Source: Euryodendron excelsum (taxonomy: Eukaryota > Streptophyta > Magnoliopsida > Ericales > Pentaphylacaceae). From it: a stretch of DNA of 64,000 nucleotides. The position numbers and the translations under genes were made by a program. The notes below the pieces were generated by a model. That model worked only from the letters and a program-made list of their open reading frames with translations. It searched no databases and had not been told where the DNA came from. The stretch is taken from assembly GCA_033060915.1 (NCBI GenBank), contig CM065390.1, forward strand, positions 21,607,501-21,671,500, given 5' to 3'. Positions within the stretch are counted from its first letter, which is position 1. Every line of letters begins with the position of its first letter. This document shows positions 35,651-45,199 of this stretch, in pieces.

Positions 35651-36522
35651 ACTCTTCTATTTTTAATCGGACTCTTATCCGAACTACGACTGACCTGATT
35701 CCTCCAAAAGGATACGTAGGCAACCTTCATAGGTGCGGTCACAACTTCTTCCAAATTTCAAATTCGTCCATATGTTCCAAATTTCAAATTCCAAAATCTT
35801 TCCAAATCTCCAATCTATTTTCAAATTTTCAATTTCAAATTTCTATTTTCAAATCTCTACTTTTAATTTCCAAAACTTTTCAATTTCAAATCTATCCAAT
35901 TTCAAGTCTCTTTCAAATCAAATCAATTTCTTTTCAAATTTATTTTCAAATCTATTTTCCAACTCTTTCTTATTTTGTACTTGCATCTCATGCACCATTT
36001 CTTTTCAAACATTGTTTTTCAAAGTGGATAGGATTGATCAATAGTTAGTTAAAGACTCTCATAGGTGAATCTAGGGTAGATTGACATGTAGGTACCGAAA
36101 GGGCAGGATAGAGTGATGGCTTAGTGTGTCTTCCCTACACGTAACCAACCTCCGAACTTAGATCACTGATTTCAAATACCAAAAACAGAGTTATTTTCAA
36201 AAAAGGGCTTAAATGTTTTCCAAAGGTTGCCGAACAACCTGTTTTTCTTAAAAACCCTCCCTTGAGGAGATATTTTCAAAATCGTTTTCTAAAAACCCTA
36301 AGTGTAGTTTTCGGATTATGCTTAGTTTTTAGGTGACCTAACTCACCTTAATCAAGTTAGGTGGCGACTCCGAATCTTTTTCAAAAGCCCTTTATTCAAA
36401 TCTATTTTCAATTCAAACTTAGTCGTAGTCATTCTTCTAGGAGGGTGAGTTCTAACGAGAGAGTACAGCATTTTTTCCGCTTGTGTGAGTATTCCTCGAG
36501 TGCGAAAAATCTGGGCGCGACA

Positions 36523-39500
36523 AGCAGTAACCCTGCACGTAGACGCTGTTATGGAAGAGACCGAGAAGCTTTTAAAAGCTGGGGTAATTCGAGAGATCAA
36601 CTACCCAAGATGGCTGTCAAACACGGTGGTAGTGAAAAAGAAGGATGGTAAGTGGAGGGTATGTGTGGACTTAACTGACCTCAACAAGGCATGCCCAAAG
36701 GACCCATTTCCCTTCCCCAAAATTGACCAACTCATGGATGCAACAGCTGGCTTTGGGAGGATGAGCTTTTTGGATGCCTATCGAGGGTACAACTAGATTC
36801 CCCTCCACCCTGACGACCAAGAGAAGACGGCCTTCATCATTCCGAGGGGTATCTATTGCTACAAGGTCATGCCCTTTGGTCTGAAGAATGTCGGGGCCAC
36901 GTACCAGCGGCTAGTCACCAAAATGTTCAAGACATAGCTCGGCAAGACTGTCGAGGTCTACATCGATGACATGGTGGTGAAAAGAAAACTCAGCGACTCT
37001 CATCGGATGGACCTAAAAGAGGTACTCCGCATTCTAAAAGAGTACAAAATAAGGTTGAATGCTTCAAAGTGTGTCTTCGGAGTCAGCTCGGGTAAATTTC
37101 TGGGATTCTTGGTTACGCATCGGGGCATTGAAGTAGATCCACGGCAGATCAATGCGATCCAGAGCATCCAAGCTCCAAAGAATGCCAAAAAGGTGCAGAA
37201 ACTGACCGAAATGGCCGCAGCACTTAACAGGTTCATCAGTCGTTCATCAGACAAGTGCCGACCGTTCTTCCAGCTTCTCAAAAAACAAGAACGGTTCAGA
37301 TGGACCCCAGAATGTGACTCTGCCCTTATCGATCTGAAGAAATACTTGACCCAACCACCCTTGCTCTCCACCCCACTCCAGCACGAGGAACTTTTCCTTT
37401 ACCTTGCAGTATCGGACCATGCAGTCAGTGCCGTACTGCTCAGGTAAGAAGACTGGCAACAATTGCCAGTCTACTATGTCAGCAAAACCCTTCTCGGAGC
37501 AGAAAGTAGGTACTTACCCCTTGAGAAGTTGGTGCTAGCACTGGTAGTAGCATCCCGCAAGTTGGTGCATTACTTCAGAGCTCACACTATCAATGTCCTC
37601 ACGAACCACTAGCTCAAACCTCTTCTAAGAAGGGCCAATTTATCTGGAAGATTGGTAAAATGGGCCGTGGAATTAGGGGAGTTTGATATCAAGTTTCAAC
37701 CCAGGTCGGCCGTAAAAGGGCAGGTTCTTGCAGATTTTGTTGCCGAGTTCTCTGTTGAGCTACCGACAGAAGTGGAACAGACCCCAGCAACTGCCCAACC
37801 ACACAACGAACTCCCCCTGGATCTTTGGGAAACAACTGATCATTGGCAGCTCTACGTTGATGGAGCTTCCAATGACCGGGGGGCAAGATCGGGCATTGTA
37901 CTCATTACACCAAACGGTTTGACCATCGAACAGGCTATCAAGCTCGAGTTCGCTGCCTCCAATAACGAGTCTGAGTACAAGGCCTCGCTTGCCGGAACAC
38001 GTCGAGCCATTGAACTCAGAATTCCTTAGATCGCCATTTATTCGGACTCCCTACTGGTCGTCAACCAAATCACAGGGGAATTCGCAACAAAAAACAATAG
38101 AATGATGCAGTACCTAGCCAAGGCCACGGAACTGCTCGACAGGTTCAACAGTTACAAGCTTCGATAGATCAGCAGAGATAATAACTCACACGCAGATGCT
38201 CTGGCAACATTAGTAACGGCCCTGAAGTTGAGGTCAAAAAGGACGATCAACGTGGAAACTCTAGCCAGGTCGAGTATTTTTCAAGAAGAAGAGCAAGCCC
38301 TAGCTATGGAACAGTTGGGACCATCCTGGATGGACCCAATTATATCCTACCTTGATAAAGACGAACTGCCAGAAGATAAGAAAAAAGCTCGGTGAATCAA
38401 ACATGCAGCTCTCAAGTATTGGTTGTCACCAACTAAGGAGCTTTACAGACGTTCCTTCGCGGGTCCGTATTTACAATGCGTCCATCCAAACAAAGTGCAG
38501 GGCGTCCTATTCGAAATCCACGAAGGAATATGTGGAAGCCACGTCGGCGGTAGACCAGTAGTGCACCGGGTTATCTCACAAGGATACCGGTGGCCCTACA
38601 TGCAGAAAGATGCAACCCAGTATGTCTTAAAGTGTGACAAATGTCAGAAGTACTCCCCCACCATCCACCAGCCAGCTGAAGATCTAGCAACCATCACCAG
38701 TCCGTGGCCTTTCGCTCAGTCGGGACTGGATATAATCCGACCATTGCCCCGAGCTCCGGGCAACAAAAGATTCCTCATCATGGCGACTGACTACTTCGTC
38801 AAATGGGTAGAGGCAGAGCCTCTATCAACCATCAGAGAAGTTAATGTTAAGAGATTTGTATGGAAAGGCATAATCACAAGATTCGGGGTCCCTCATGCCA
38901 TCGTTTCAGACAACGACACCCAATTCGATAGTAGCATGTTCAGATCATTCTGTGAAGGACTTGGGATCAGAAACTATTACTCGACGCCAGCTTATCCCGA
39001 ATGCAACGGGCAGGCCGAAATTTCAAACAAAACCATGCTTAACGGAGTTAAAAAGTGACTGGAAAGGGCCAAAGGGAAGTGGACGGAGGAGCTACCTAGC
39101 GTTCTGTGGTCCTACAAAAGGACTCCAAGGAGATCTACTGGCCAAACCCCGTTCTCCCTTGCATACGGGATTGAAGCAGTTATTCCTTTGGAGGTGGGGC
39201 TACCAACTATCAGATCGGCAGCCTTCAACATAGGGCTCAATGACCAAACGCTGGCAAAGGACCTGGACCTCACAGAGGAAAAGAGGGAAGCAGCCTTGAT
39301 ACGATTGACGAAATATCAGCGACAGTTAAGACGCTCATATAACAAACGAGTCCGACTGAGAAACTTCGCTCCAGGTGACCTAGTCCTACGAAAAGTATTG
39401 GGGGCAACTAAGAACGCAGCCGATGGCAAGCTCGGCCCCAACTGGGAGGGCCCCTACAGAGTCGCATCCTAGGTCGGCGTGGGCACATACAGATTGGAGA

Positions 39501-39568
39501 CTGTTGAAGAGGGAAGACAGCTTTCTCGACCCTGGAATGCGAGCAATTTGAAGAAATTCTACCAGTAG
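36523..39568 (+). pseudogene. reverse transcriptase, RNase H, second RNase H and integrase of the Tat element
   Basis: Reverse transcriptase runs from 36530 to about 37200 (KWRVCVDLTDLNKACPKDPF, IDDMVV preceded by VEVY near 36955). The first RNase H covers about 37300-37640. An archaeal-type second RNase H covers about 37845-38200 (LYVDGASNDRGARSGIVL, NNSHADALA). Integrase has its HHCC finger at about 38520-38650 (LKCDKCQK). Its core follows at 38690-39060 (TDYFVKWVEAEPL, IVSDNDTQFDS, YPECNGQAE). The C-terminal domain ends at a stop at 39566-39568 (LKKFYQ). About nine in-frame stops show it is inactive, yet long stretches remain open, so decay is recent compared with the intron-4 elements. 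Confidence 0.92.
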
Positions 39569-39663
39569 CAAGGAGTCTCATATGATGTAGCAATTGTATG
39601 AAGTTTTTATGAGATCAATGGAAATAGAAGTTGTTTAAACAATTCTGCTCAAAGCATTCTACG

Positions 39664-40125
39664 AAGGCCAAGCACAAAAACCAAGTGTAAAAACTTGGTC
39701 CTGTCTAAGTTGGACAGGTCGGCCAAAGAAGGCCAAACACAAAAACTAAATGTAAAAACTTGGTCCTGTCCAAGTTGGACAGGTCAGCCAAAAAAGGCCA
39801 AACACAAAAACCAAGTGTAAAAACTTGGTCCTGTCCTAGTTGGACAGGTCGGCCAAAGAAGGCCAAACACAAAAACCAAGTGTAAAAACTTGGTCCTGTC
39901 CAAGTTGGACAGGTTGGCCAAAGAAGGCCAAGCACAAAAACCAAGTGTAAAAACTTGGTCCTGTCCAAGTTGGACAGGTCGGCCAAAGAAGGCCAAGCAC
40001 AAAAACCAAGTGTAAAAACTTGGTCCTGTCCAAGTTGGATAAGTCGGCCAAAGAAGGCCAGACACAAAAACCAAGTGTAAAAACTTGGTCCTGTCCAAGT
40101 TGGACAGGACGGCAAAATGAGGCCA
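39664..40125. repeat. seven-copy 65-bp tandem repeat with two dyads per unit
   Basis: The word CTTGGTCCTGTC starts at 39694, 39759, 39824, 39889, 39954, 40019 and 40084, an exact 65-bp period. Each unit carries CCAAGTGTAAAAACTTGG (6-bp arms) and CCTGTCCAAGTTGGACAGG (near-perfect palindrome). The copies differ by only a few substitutions. It lies between the end of pol and the end of the antisense gene. Confidence 0.95.
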
Positions 40126-41678
40126 AAATTATATCAAGAACAAAAGTATAAAGTACTTGATTCCACACAGAATTATACCAAGAAAAAATAGGTACGGCTA
40201 GCTTGCCACAAGAGAATGGTGCCAAAATGATAGTTGGAATAGATCTTTCATTAAAAAGCAACATGGTTGTTCACAAAAACATGATCGATAAAGAAAACTA
40301 CAGGCCCTCTACCGATTTATCCCCTGATTGCAAAGGTATCTCCGCTAAACTACCAACAATCTCTTCCACATCCTTGGACGATTTGGCAGCAGCCTTAACT
40401 TTTTCGGCCCCCTCCTTCTCAGCAGCAGCTTTTGCCTTCTCAACCGCGGCCTTCAAGTTGAGCTCTCACTTGTACTGGGCATTAGCAAGCACCTTCTTTG
40501 AGCATACGACACCGTCTTCAGTGGTGTCGAAGAAGTCCGGACAAAGACCCCAAACATTAGAGGCCTTATCCACTTCTGCAACAACAAGGGCACAGTTCCA
40601 GCCCTAGCGAAAAATAGAGCGGCTGAGGTCCATCATCTCTTGGGCCAGTCGGTTGGCCCTCCTTTCTTCACCCCTCTTCAGTGTGGCCTCTTCTTCCACT
40701 TTCAGCTTGGCCACCTCTGTTTGCAGCGCCTCGGCCTCTGCCTTGGCCTTGTACAGATCCACGGACTGCACGTCGAATTTCTTTTGGAGGTCGATCACTT
40801 CCTTATCCCTCCTTTCAAAATTCGCCTTCATCAGCAGGAGCTAGGCAGATGCCTGTTCGGCCTGTTTCTTGAAAATGATCCGATGCTTATTGGCATCGAT
40901 CCACTCCTCCTTTAGACGGCCGTGCTCTTCGATGAGTTCCTGATGAACCTCGGTAAGCTTCTGAAAGCGTATCATCGCCTCCAAGGAATTCAGGCAACCC
41001 TACACCAAAAAGAGACGGTCATGTCAAAAACGAGTGTCCGAAAGAATCTTTAATCAGACAAAAATCAATGCCGACTTACCAGCAGTGAGTCATAGAAGGC
41101 GCCCATAAAGACGGCTGAGTCGCTTGCCTCACCCAGCTTTGCCACATCTTTTTTCTGAAGGACGCTCTTGATGACGCCAAAGGCTACCTCGGTTTGGTCA
41201 ATCATCAAATCTGTCGTCGTCATAGGTTGGCCCAAAATGTCTGACGTAATGCTCAAAGTCTCGCCGACCTCGTCCATTACGCCCTTGCCTTTTTGCTTTT
41301 TGGGCGCTGGGGTCTGTGTGGCAACCTCGGGCCCCCTTTTCTTCTGTTGACGAGTCTCGAGCCTCTTTTGCACATGAGGGCTTCCTCCACAAGAGTTATC
41401 ACCAGCTCGGCAGGCGGAGTGTCGATGGAAGTTGTGGCGGCTGGCTTCAATGGCTTGCCGGCAACGGTGAACATTCTCTCTCTGAGACTCATACTGCCCT
41501 CCTCGTTAGGGGATGGTGTGGAGTCTTGTATTATGGCCGGAACTTTAACTCGGCAGTTCAGCTCCGTGAATGGCGACGAACTTGATGCCGAGCTGTGGGA
41601 CTTTGATCGCTCTTCGCGTTGTTCTTCGCCAACGGGCTCCGACGGAAGAGCAACTGCAACTGTCACCCCGGTGGGGCT

Positions 41679-43349
41679 TGTTGAGTCAATGCCTTGATTT
41701 TGATGATAACAAAACATGGTTAAATGATCTAATAATTCTACTTAGTGTGCAGATGAATTATTAATTAGATCTTGACTTGAAGCTTATCATAATAGAGGAT
41801 TTATGATGAAAAGCATGATGAAGTGATGTATTCTACAATGGTGATTTTATAAGAGAATGAAGATGATGGATATCAAAGAAGAAGAATGAAAATGATCAAA
41901 GTCTTGATTTAAAAGATTGAAGACTTTGAGTACTTGAAGATATCTTGCAAGAATGGAAAAAGGAGAGACCAACTCAAAAACATAAAAGCTTTCTTGATAG
42001 ATGTAAAGATGTCTTGAAGACATGGAAGGAATCACAAGATTTGGAAAGCTTTCTTGAGTTGTTGAAGTCCATGAAGAAGCCATGTTAATTGAAGAAATGA
42101 AGATTCTAAGTCGTGGAAGCTCTCTTGAAGATATTGAAGAAGACTTGAATCAATGGATGAAGCTATGATGATGGAAGAGCTCTACAAGTGATGAAAATGA
42201 AGAAAACTCACCTTGAATGGATTGAAGATGTTCTTGGAGTCATCTAATCTTGAAGAAGTGTTTGCAAGCTTTAAAAAGCCTATTTAGATGATCCTTGAAG
42301 AGATTGGAAGCTTTGAAAAAGAATGAAGAAAAGTTGCAAAAATATGGGTTTTTGGAAAAAGGGTCGACTCCTCAAGTTAAAAGAGCCGACTCATTCGAAC
42401 AGAGCCTTGGAATTCTGCTGGAAGCTTAAAAGAGTCGACTCCTGGCCAAAAAGAGTCGACTCATTGCAACAGAGAACAAACAATTCTGCAGACTGCTGAA
42501 AAGAGTCGACTCCTGGGACAAAAAGAGTCGACTCATTTGGACAGAAACTTGAAAAATCTGCTGAAATGCAAAAAGAGTCGACTCATTGTGAAAAGAGTCG
42601 ACTCCTAGACTCTAACGGCTAGTTTTCTGACAGACGGTATGGGCACAAACACAACCAAATCTTCTCCCATACTTCTCCAACGGCTAGAATCGATCCATAC
42701 CTATATATATGAGATACATACAGCTTCAAAGAACAAGAGAAGAGCAATCATACCATTCATATCAAGTGCTTGAAGCTGAAAATCACCTGTACCTCACTGC
42801 CATATATTTTTGCTGAGTGTTTAAAGTTATCCATTGAGTTGTATTCATTCATATACTCTCTAGGAGAGTCAATCTTTGTATAATCTTCATTCATTCTCGT
42901 TTGGGTGGGTTTGTAACCGTGTAAGTTTAAGTGTTCTTGGGAAAAACACTTGTAAGTTTAAGAGAAGTTTGGACAAAATCTCTTGGGTTTTGAAAGCTTG
43001 GGAAGAAGCTTTTGTAAAGAGTGAGCTGGGCACTCGTGGCACAACCAGCAGCTGTGTAAGGAGTATTGCATAGTGAAATTCCTTCGAAAGGATCGAAGAA
43101 GAGAGGACGTAGACAAGGTTGGCCGAACCTCTATAAATCTGGTGCATATTTCTTCTGCCTCTGTTTTGCTTACTTGCTCATTATGCATGCTTGCAAATAC
43201 TTGTTTTAATGTGCACTTCATTTGCTTGATACATATACTTTGATTATTTGTTACTAAAATCCATAAACGATTTTTTAGTTGAAACTCTTGTTAAAAATTC
43301 TATAAAAACCAATTCACCCCTCCTCTTGGGTTGCCTACTTGGGCCAACA
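41679..43349 (+). mobile_element. 1.67-kb SIRE-like solo LTR inside the antisense gene
   Basis: It begins TGTTGAGTCAATGCCTTGAT and ends GGGTTGCCTACTTGGGCCAACA. The flanks are GGGCT (41674-41678) and AGGCT (43350-43354), one mismatch. The opening 'TTTTGATGATAACAAAACATG' phrase is typical of SIRE/Maximus copia LTRs as I recall them. A TATA-like CTATATATATGAG lies near 42702. It has no coding capacity, so it is a solo LTR. Confidence 0.82.
42362..42605. repeat. iterated GAGTCGACTC palindromes
   Basis: Eight copies of GAGTCGACTC or one-base variants occur in about 240 bp upstream of the TATA-like box of the SIRE-like LTR. Each is followed by either CT or ATT. The arrangement looks like an upstream regulatory array of a retrotransposon promoter. 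Confidence 0.85.
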
Positions 43350-44570
43350 AGGCTGCGGGCCCTTTCGATTGCAATGCCAGTGCGAATCTCCTCGAAGTCG
43401 TCCTCAGCACCTTCCTTCGCCAATCTCGCGAGGGTACTCTAGGGAACACCCGTATTGGCAGTGAAGGTTGAATATCGCAGCGGGTACGCGAGCAAAATGT
43501 GCGCAGCCCGAGCGACGTGCCTTAATCTGCCCTCGCCGATGTAGTTCAAAACCTTGTTGAGGTCGTCAAAGTTGACCAACCAGTCACACGCTTTTGACCG
43601 CTTCTCCTTCTTTTCTGCAAAAATGCGAGGGTCAGGTGTGATGCGCATCATAATTTAAAAGACACACAGTATAAGACATCGGCGTCAAACCTATTTCAAC
43701 GGGCTCTCTAGAGCATCGAATCGCCAATCTATCCTTCTTAGGAACGTCGCCGAACTCCTAGGGACCGGTTACCCAAACCCTAACGTCATCGACGCCCTTC
43801 CTAGAGGAAGGTAGACACTTCACTAACTCTAAGGACTTTTCTACGACCCGCAGGTAGACTTTGTAACTACCTCTGACCTTACAAAGCGTGTAGCAGTAGT
43901 CTAGTTCGGCGAGGCCCAAGTTCACACCCAGGCGCCGATTTATTTCAAGCATGCCGAAAAAGATCCTATAGACGTTCGATGATAACTGGGAGGGCGATAC
44001 CTTATTTTTTACTATGAACTTATGAAGAAGAGGATTGAAGGGAAACTTGAGCCCCCCTTCTACGATAGCAATGACTAGGAATGGTACCCCCGTTTCGGTC
44101 TCACCCATACAGTAGTCCTCGGGATCGACCAGCTCTAAGCCGATCTCATCCAGAACTTCAAACCTAGCCCTAAACGCGACAAGGGCTGACGGACCGTCTA
44201 GCATTTTTCGAAGACAAGATGCCATCAGGGGGCAACCGTCAAAACACAGAAAAAAATAGTGAAGAGCAAAAAAGGTGTGGGCTCGAAAACACTTACAGGG
44301 TGGGTGCCGAAACAGCTAATGCACACGCTATTCAAAGGGCAAGGAAAAACCAAGTGTTTTTCAACTGAACAGGGCGTCGCTCTTTTATACGCATCAGTGC
44401 CGTCGGTTTATGCGCGGGAACACGGCAGTAATCATGATGCTCTGCCGAAACGTTGTATCGGCCGTCGATTCGATGACACCCCAACAATGAAACTTTTAAA
44501 AACCCCCGCCATTCGTGTGGCCAGGTGACCGTTACAGCCCTTGGCCATTTCAGAAACCAAAACGACACAA

Positions 44571-44585
44571 AGACTGGGGGACAAT
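44571..44585 (+). other. polypurine tract of the Tat element
   Basis: AGACTGGGGGACAAT directly abuts the 3' LTR, the usual site for plus-strand priming in plant gypsy elements. Confidence 0.8.
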
Positions 44586-45150
44586 TGTGGGGGAATATTC
44601 CCCAGCCCAACCCAATGGGTAAGGCCCAATCTACACAAATTAAAGTTAGGGTTGTTTTGCAACCCAGATTAAAATAAAGGATGGGTCAGCCTTGACCGTC
44701 GACCTCCTCCCTGCCATGGCCCGAACCGAGGGAGACAAGCCCAAACCGTTAGCGGTCTTCGAGCATTAAATGCAGAGTTGACTCGCATTTAATGCCCACG
44801 CGACGTCGACGTGCACGTCCGGTCAGCCGGAATCTCCCACGACGGTGCACCAGACCCTGTAAGTGGTCAGCAGGCCATGAGAGCCTGTTGATAAGCCAAG
44901 GCCAAACACACTCCATCGATCACACTATAAATATCCAAGACATTAAGAGCCAGGTATGGACAGTTAACTCCAAGTATTCACCACCCTCATTCGTTTCTAT
45001 CTTGGTTAAGTTGCTAACTTAATTATCGGAGTGTGATCGGCCCACCAAGGGTCAACCCATTCTAACCTTCTTTTCTTGCAAAGAGAGTTTGGGCTCATCC
45101 ATTTAGGGCTTGAGAGTTCGGCCTAGCCTTTCCGAAAAATTCCACCTACA
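44586..45150 (+). repeat. 3' LTR of the Tat element
   Basis: 565 bp, collinear with 29104-29708 apart from two deletions. It ends CCACCTACA before the AAAGT duplication. Confidence 0.93.
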
Positions 45151-45199
45151 AAAGTCATTAAACAAAGTATGTCTTTCAGAATAAATTCTCAACAGTGAG

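Larger units (their letters stand above)
32313..36522 (+). mobile_element. 4.2-kb Ogre-like solo LTR inside the Tat reverse transcriptase region
   Basis: The insertion begins TGTAAGCACCCTATTTTTGC and ends CTGGGCGCGACA. Both are ends I associate with Ogre-type plant LTRs. The flanks GGCGG (32308-32312) and AGCAG (36523-36527) share three of five bases, and the Tat reading frame resumes exactly if one flank is counted as a duplication. The insertion has a TATA box (TATAAATACAG, about 33165). It has no protein domain, primer-binding site or second LTR, so it is a solo LTR. Confidence 0.8.
40298..44225 (-). pseudogene. antisense gene of the Tat element, interrupted
   Basis: It starts MASCLRKMLDGPSALVAFRA at 44225 and continues through KFPFNPLLHKFIVKNKVSP, LPSSRKGVDDVRVWVTGP and KACDWLVNFDDLNKVL. 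This resembles the plant 'putative gypsy type transposon' family (as I recall, PF04195). A solo LTR (41679-43349) splits it. Beyond that come a Ser/Pro-rich stretch, a basic KKQKGKG patch, and a coiled-coil C-terminus rich in K, E and A. An 80-bp GT-AG intron (41000-41079) joins YDSLL to GCLNSLEAM in frame. The C-terminal frame stops at 40298-40300. At least five internal stops exist. Antisense ORFs in this place are known in Grande-type Tat elements; their function is unknown. Confidence 0.8.
29104..45150 (+). mobile_element. 16-kb Tat-type Ty3/gypsy retrotransposon with nested solo LTRs
   Basis: Both ends are LTRs (TGTGGGGGAATATTCCCC ... CCACCTACA). The 5-bp duplication AAAGT lies at 29099-29103 and 45151-45155. 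The order is 5' LTR, primer-binding site, gag with zinc knuckle, protease, RT, RNase H, a second (archaeal-type) RNase H, integrase, tandem repeats, an antisense gene, polypurine tract and 3' LTR. The second RNase H and the antisense gene point to the Tat lineage (Grande/Retand-like), by recalled family knowledge. Two solo LTRs have inserted into it. All sense frames are broken, so it is dead. Confidence 0.92.
27837..45194. mobile_element. 1.3-kb solo LTR, split by the Tat element
   Basis: The sequence begins TGTTGAGGACTG at 27837 and ends CTCAACA at 45194, with inverted 7-bp tips. GTGAG lies on both sides (27832-27836 and 45195-45199). The two halves are 27837-29103 and 45156-45194. Together they make about 1306 bp with no coding capacity, as expected of a solo LTR left by recombination. 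A TATA-like TATATATA lies near 28163. Orientation is uncertain; the minus strand gives the more usual spacing from TATA box to LTR end. Confidence 0.7.

Noticed and set aside
35733..36044. 103-codon ORF rich in Phe, Ser and Asn in the Ogre-like LTR
   Set aside because: It comes from the G-poor degenerate repeat; absence of G removes most stop codons by composition.
39664..40125. CRISPR-like array
   Set aside because: The repeats are directly adjacent without unique spacers, in a plant retrotransposon.
39705..40264. Minus-strand ORFs of 104-142 codons with a repeated FLHLVF/TWTGPSFYTW pattern
   Set aside because: They are the complement of the 65-bp tandem repeat. The repeated protein pattern arises because 65-bp units stay open in several frames; nothing indicates coding.
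41293..41697. Plus-strand ORF of 134 codons
   Set aside because: It is the complement of the Tat antisense gene and has no family resemblance.
29104..45150. Potentially active retrotransposon
   Set aside because: Gag, protease, RT, RNase H and integrase frames all contain stops, two solo LTRs interrupt it, and its own LTRs differ at many positions.
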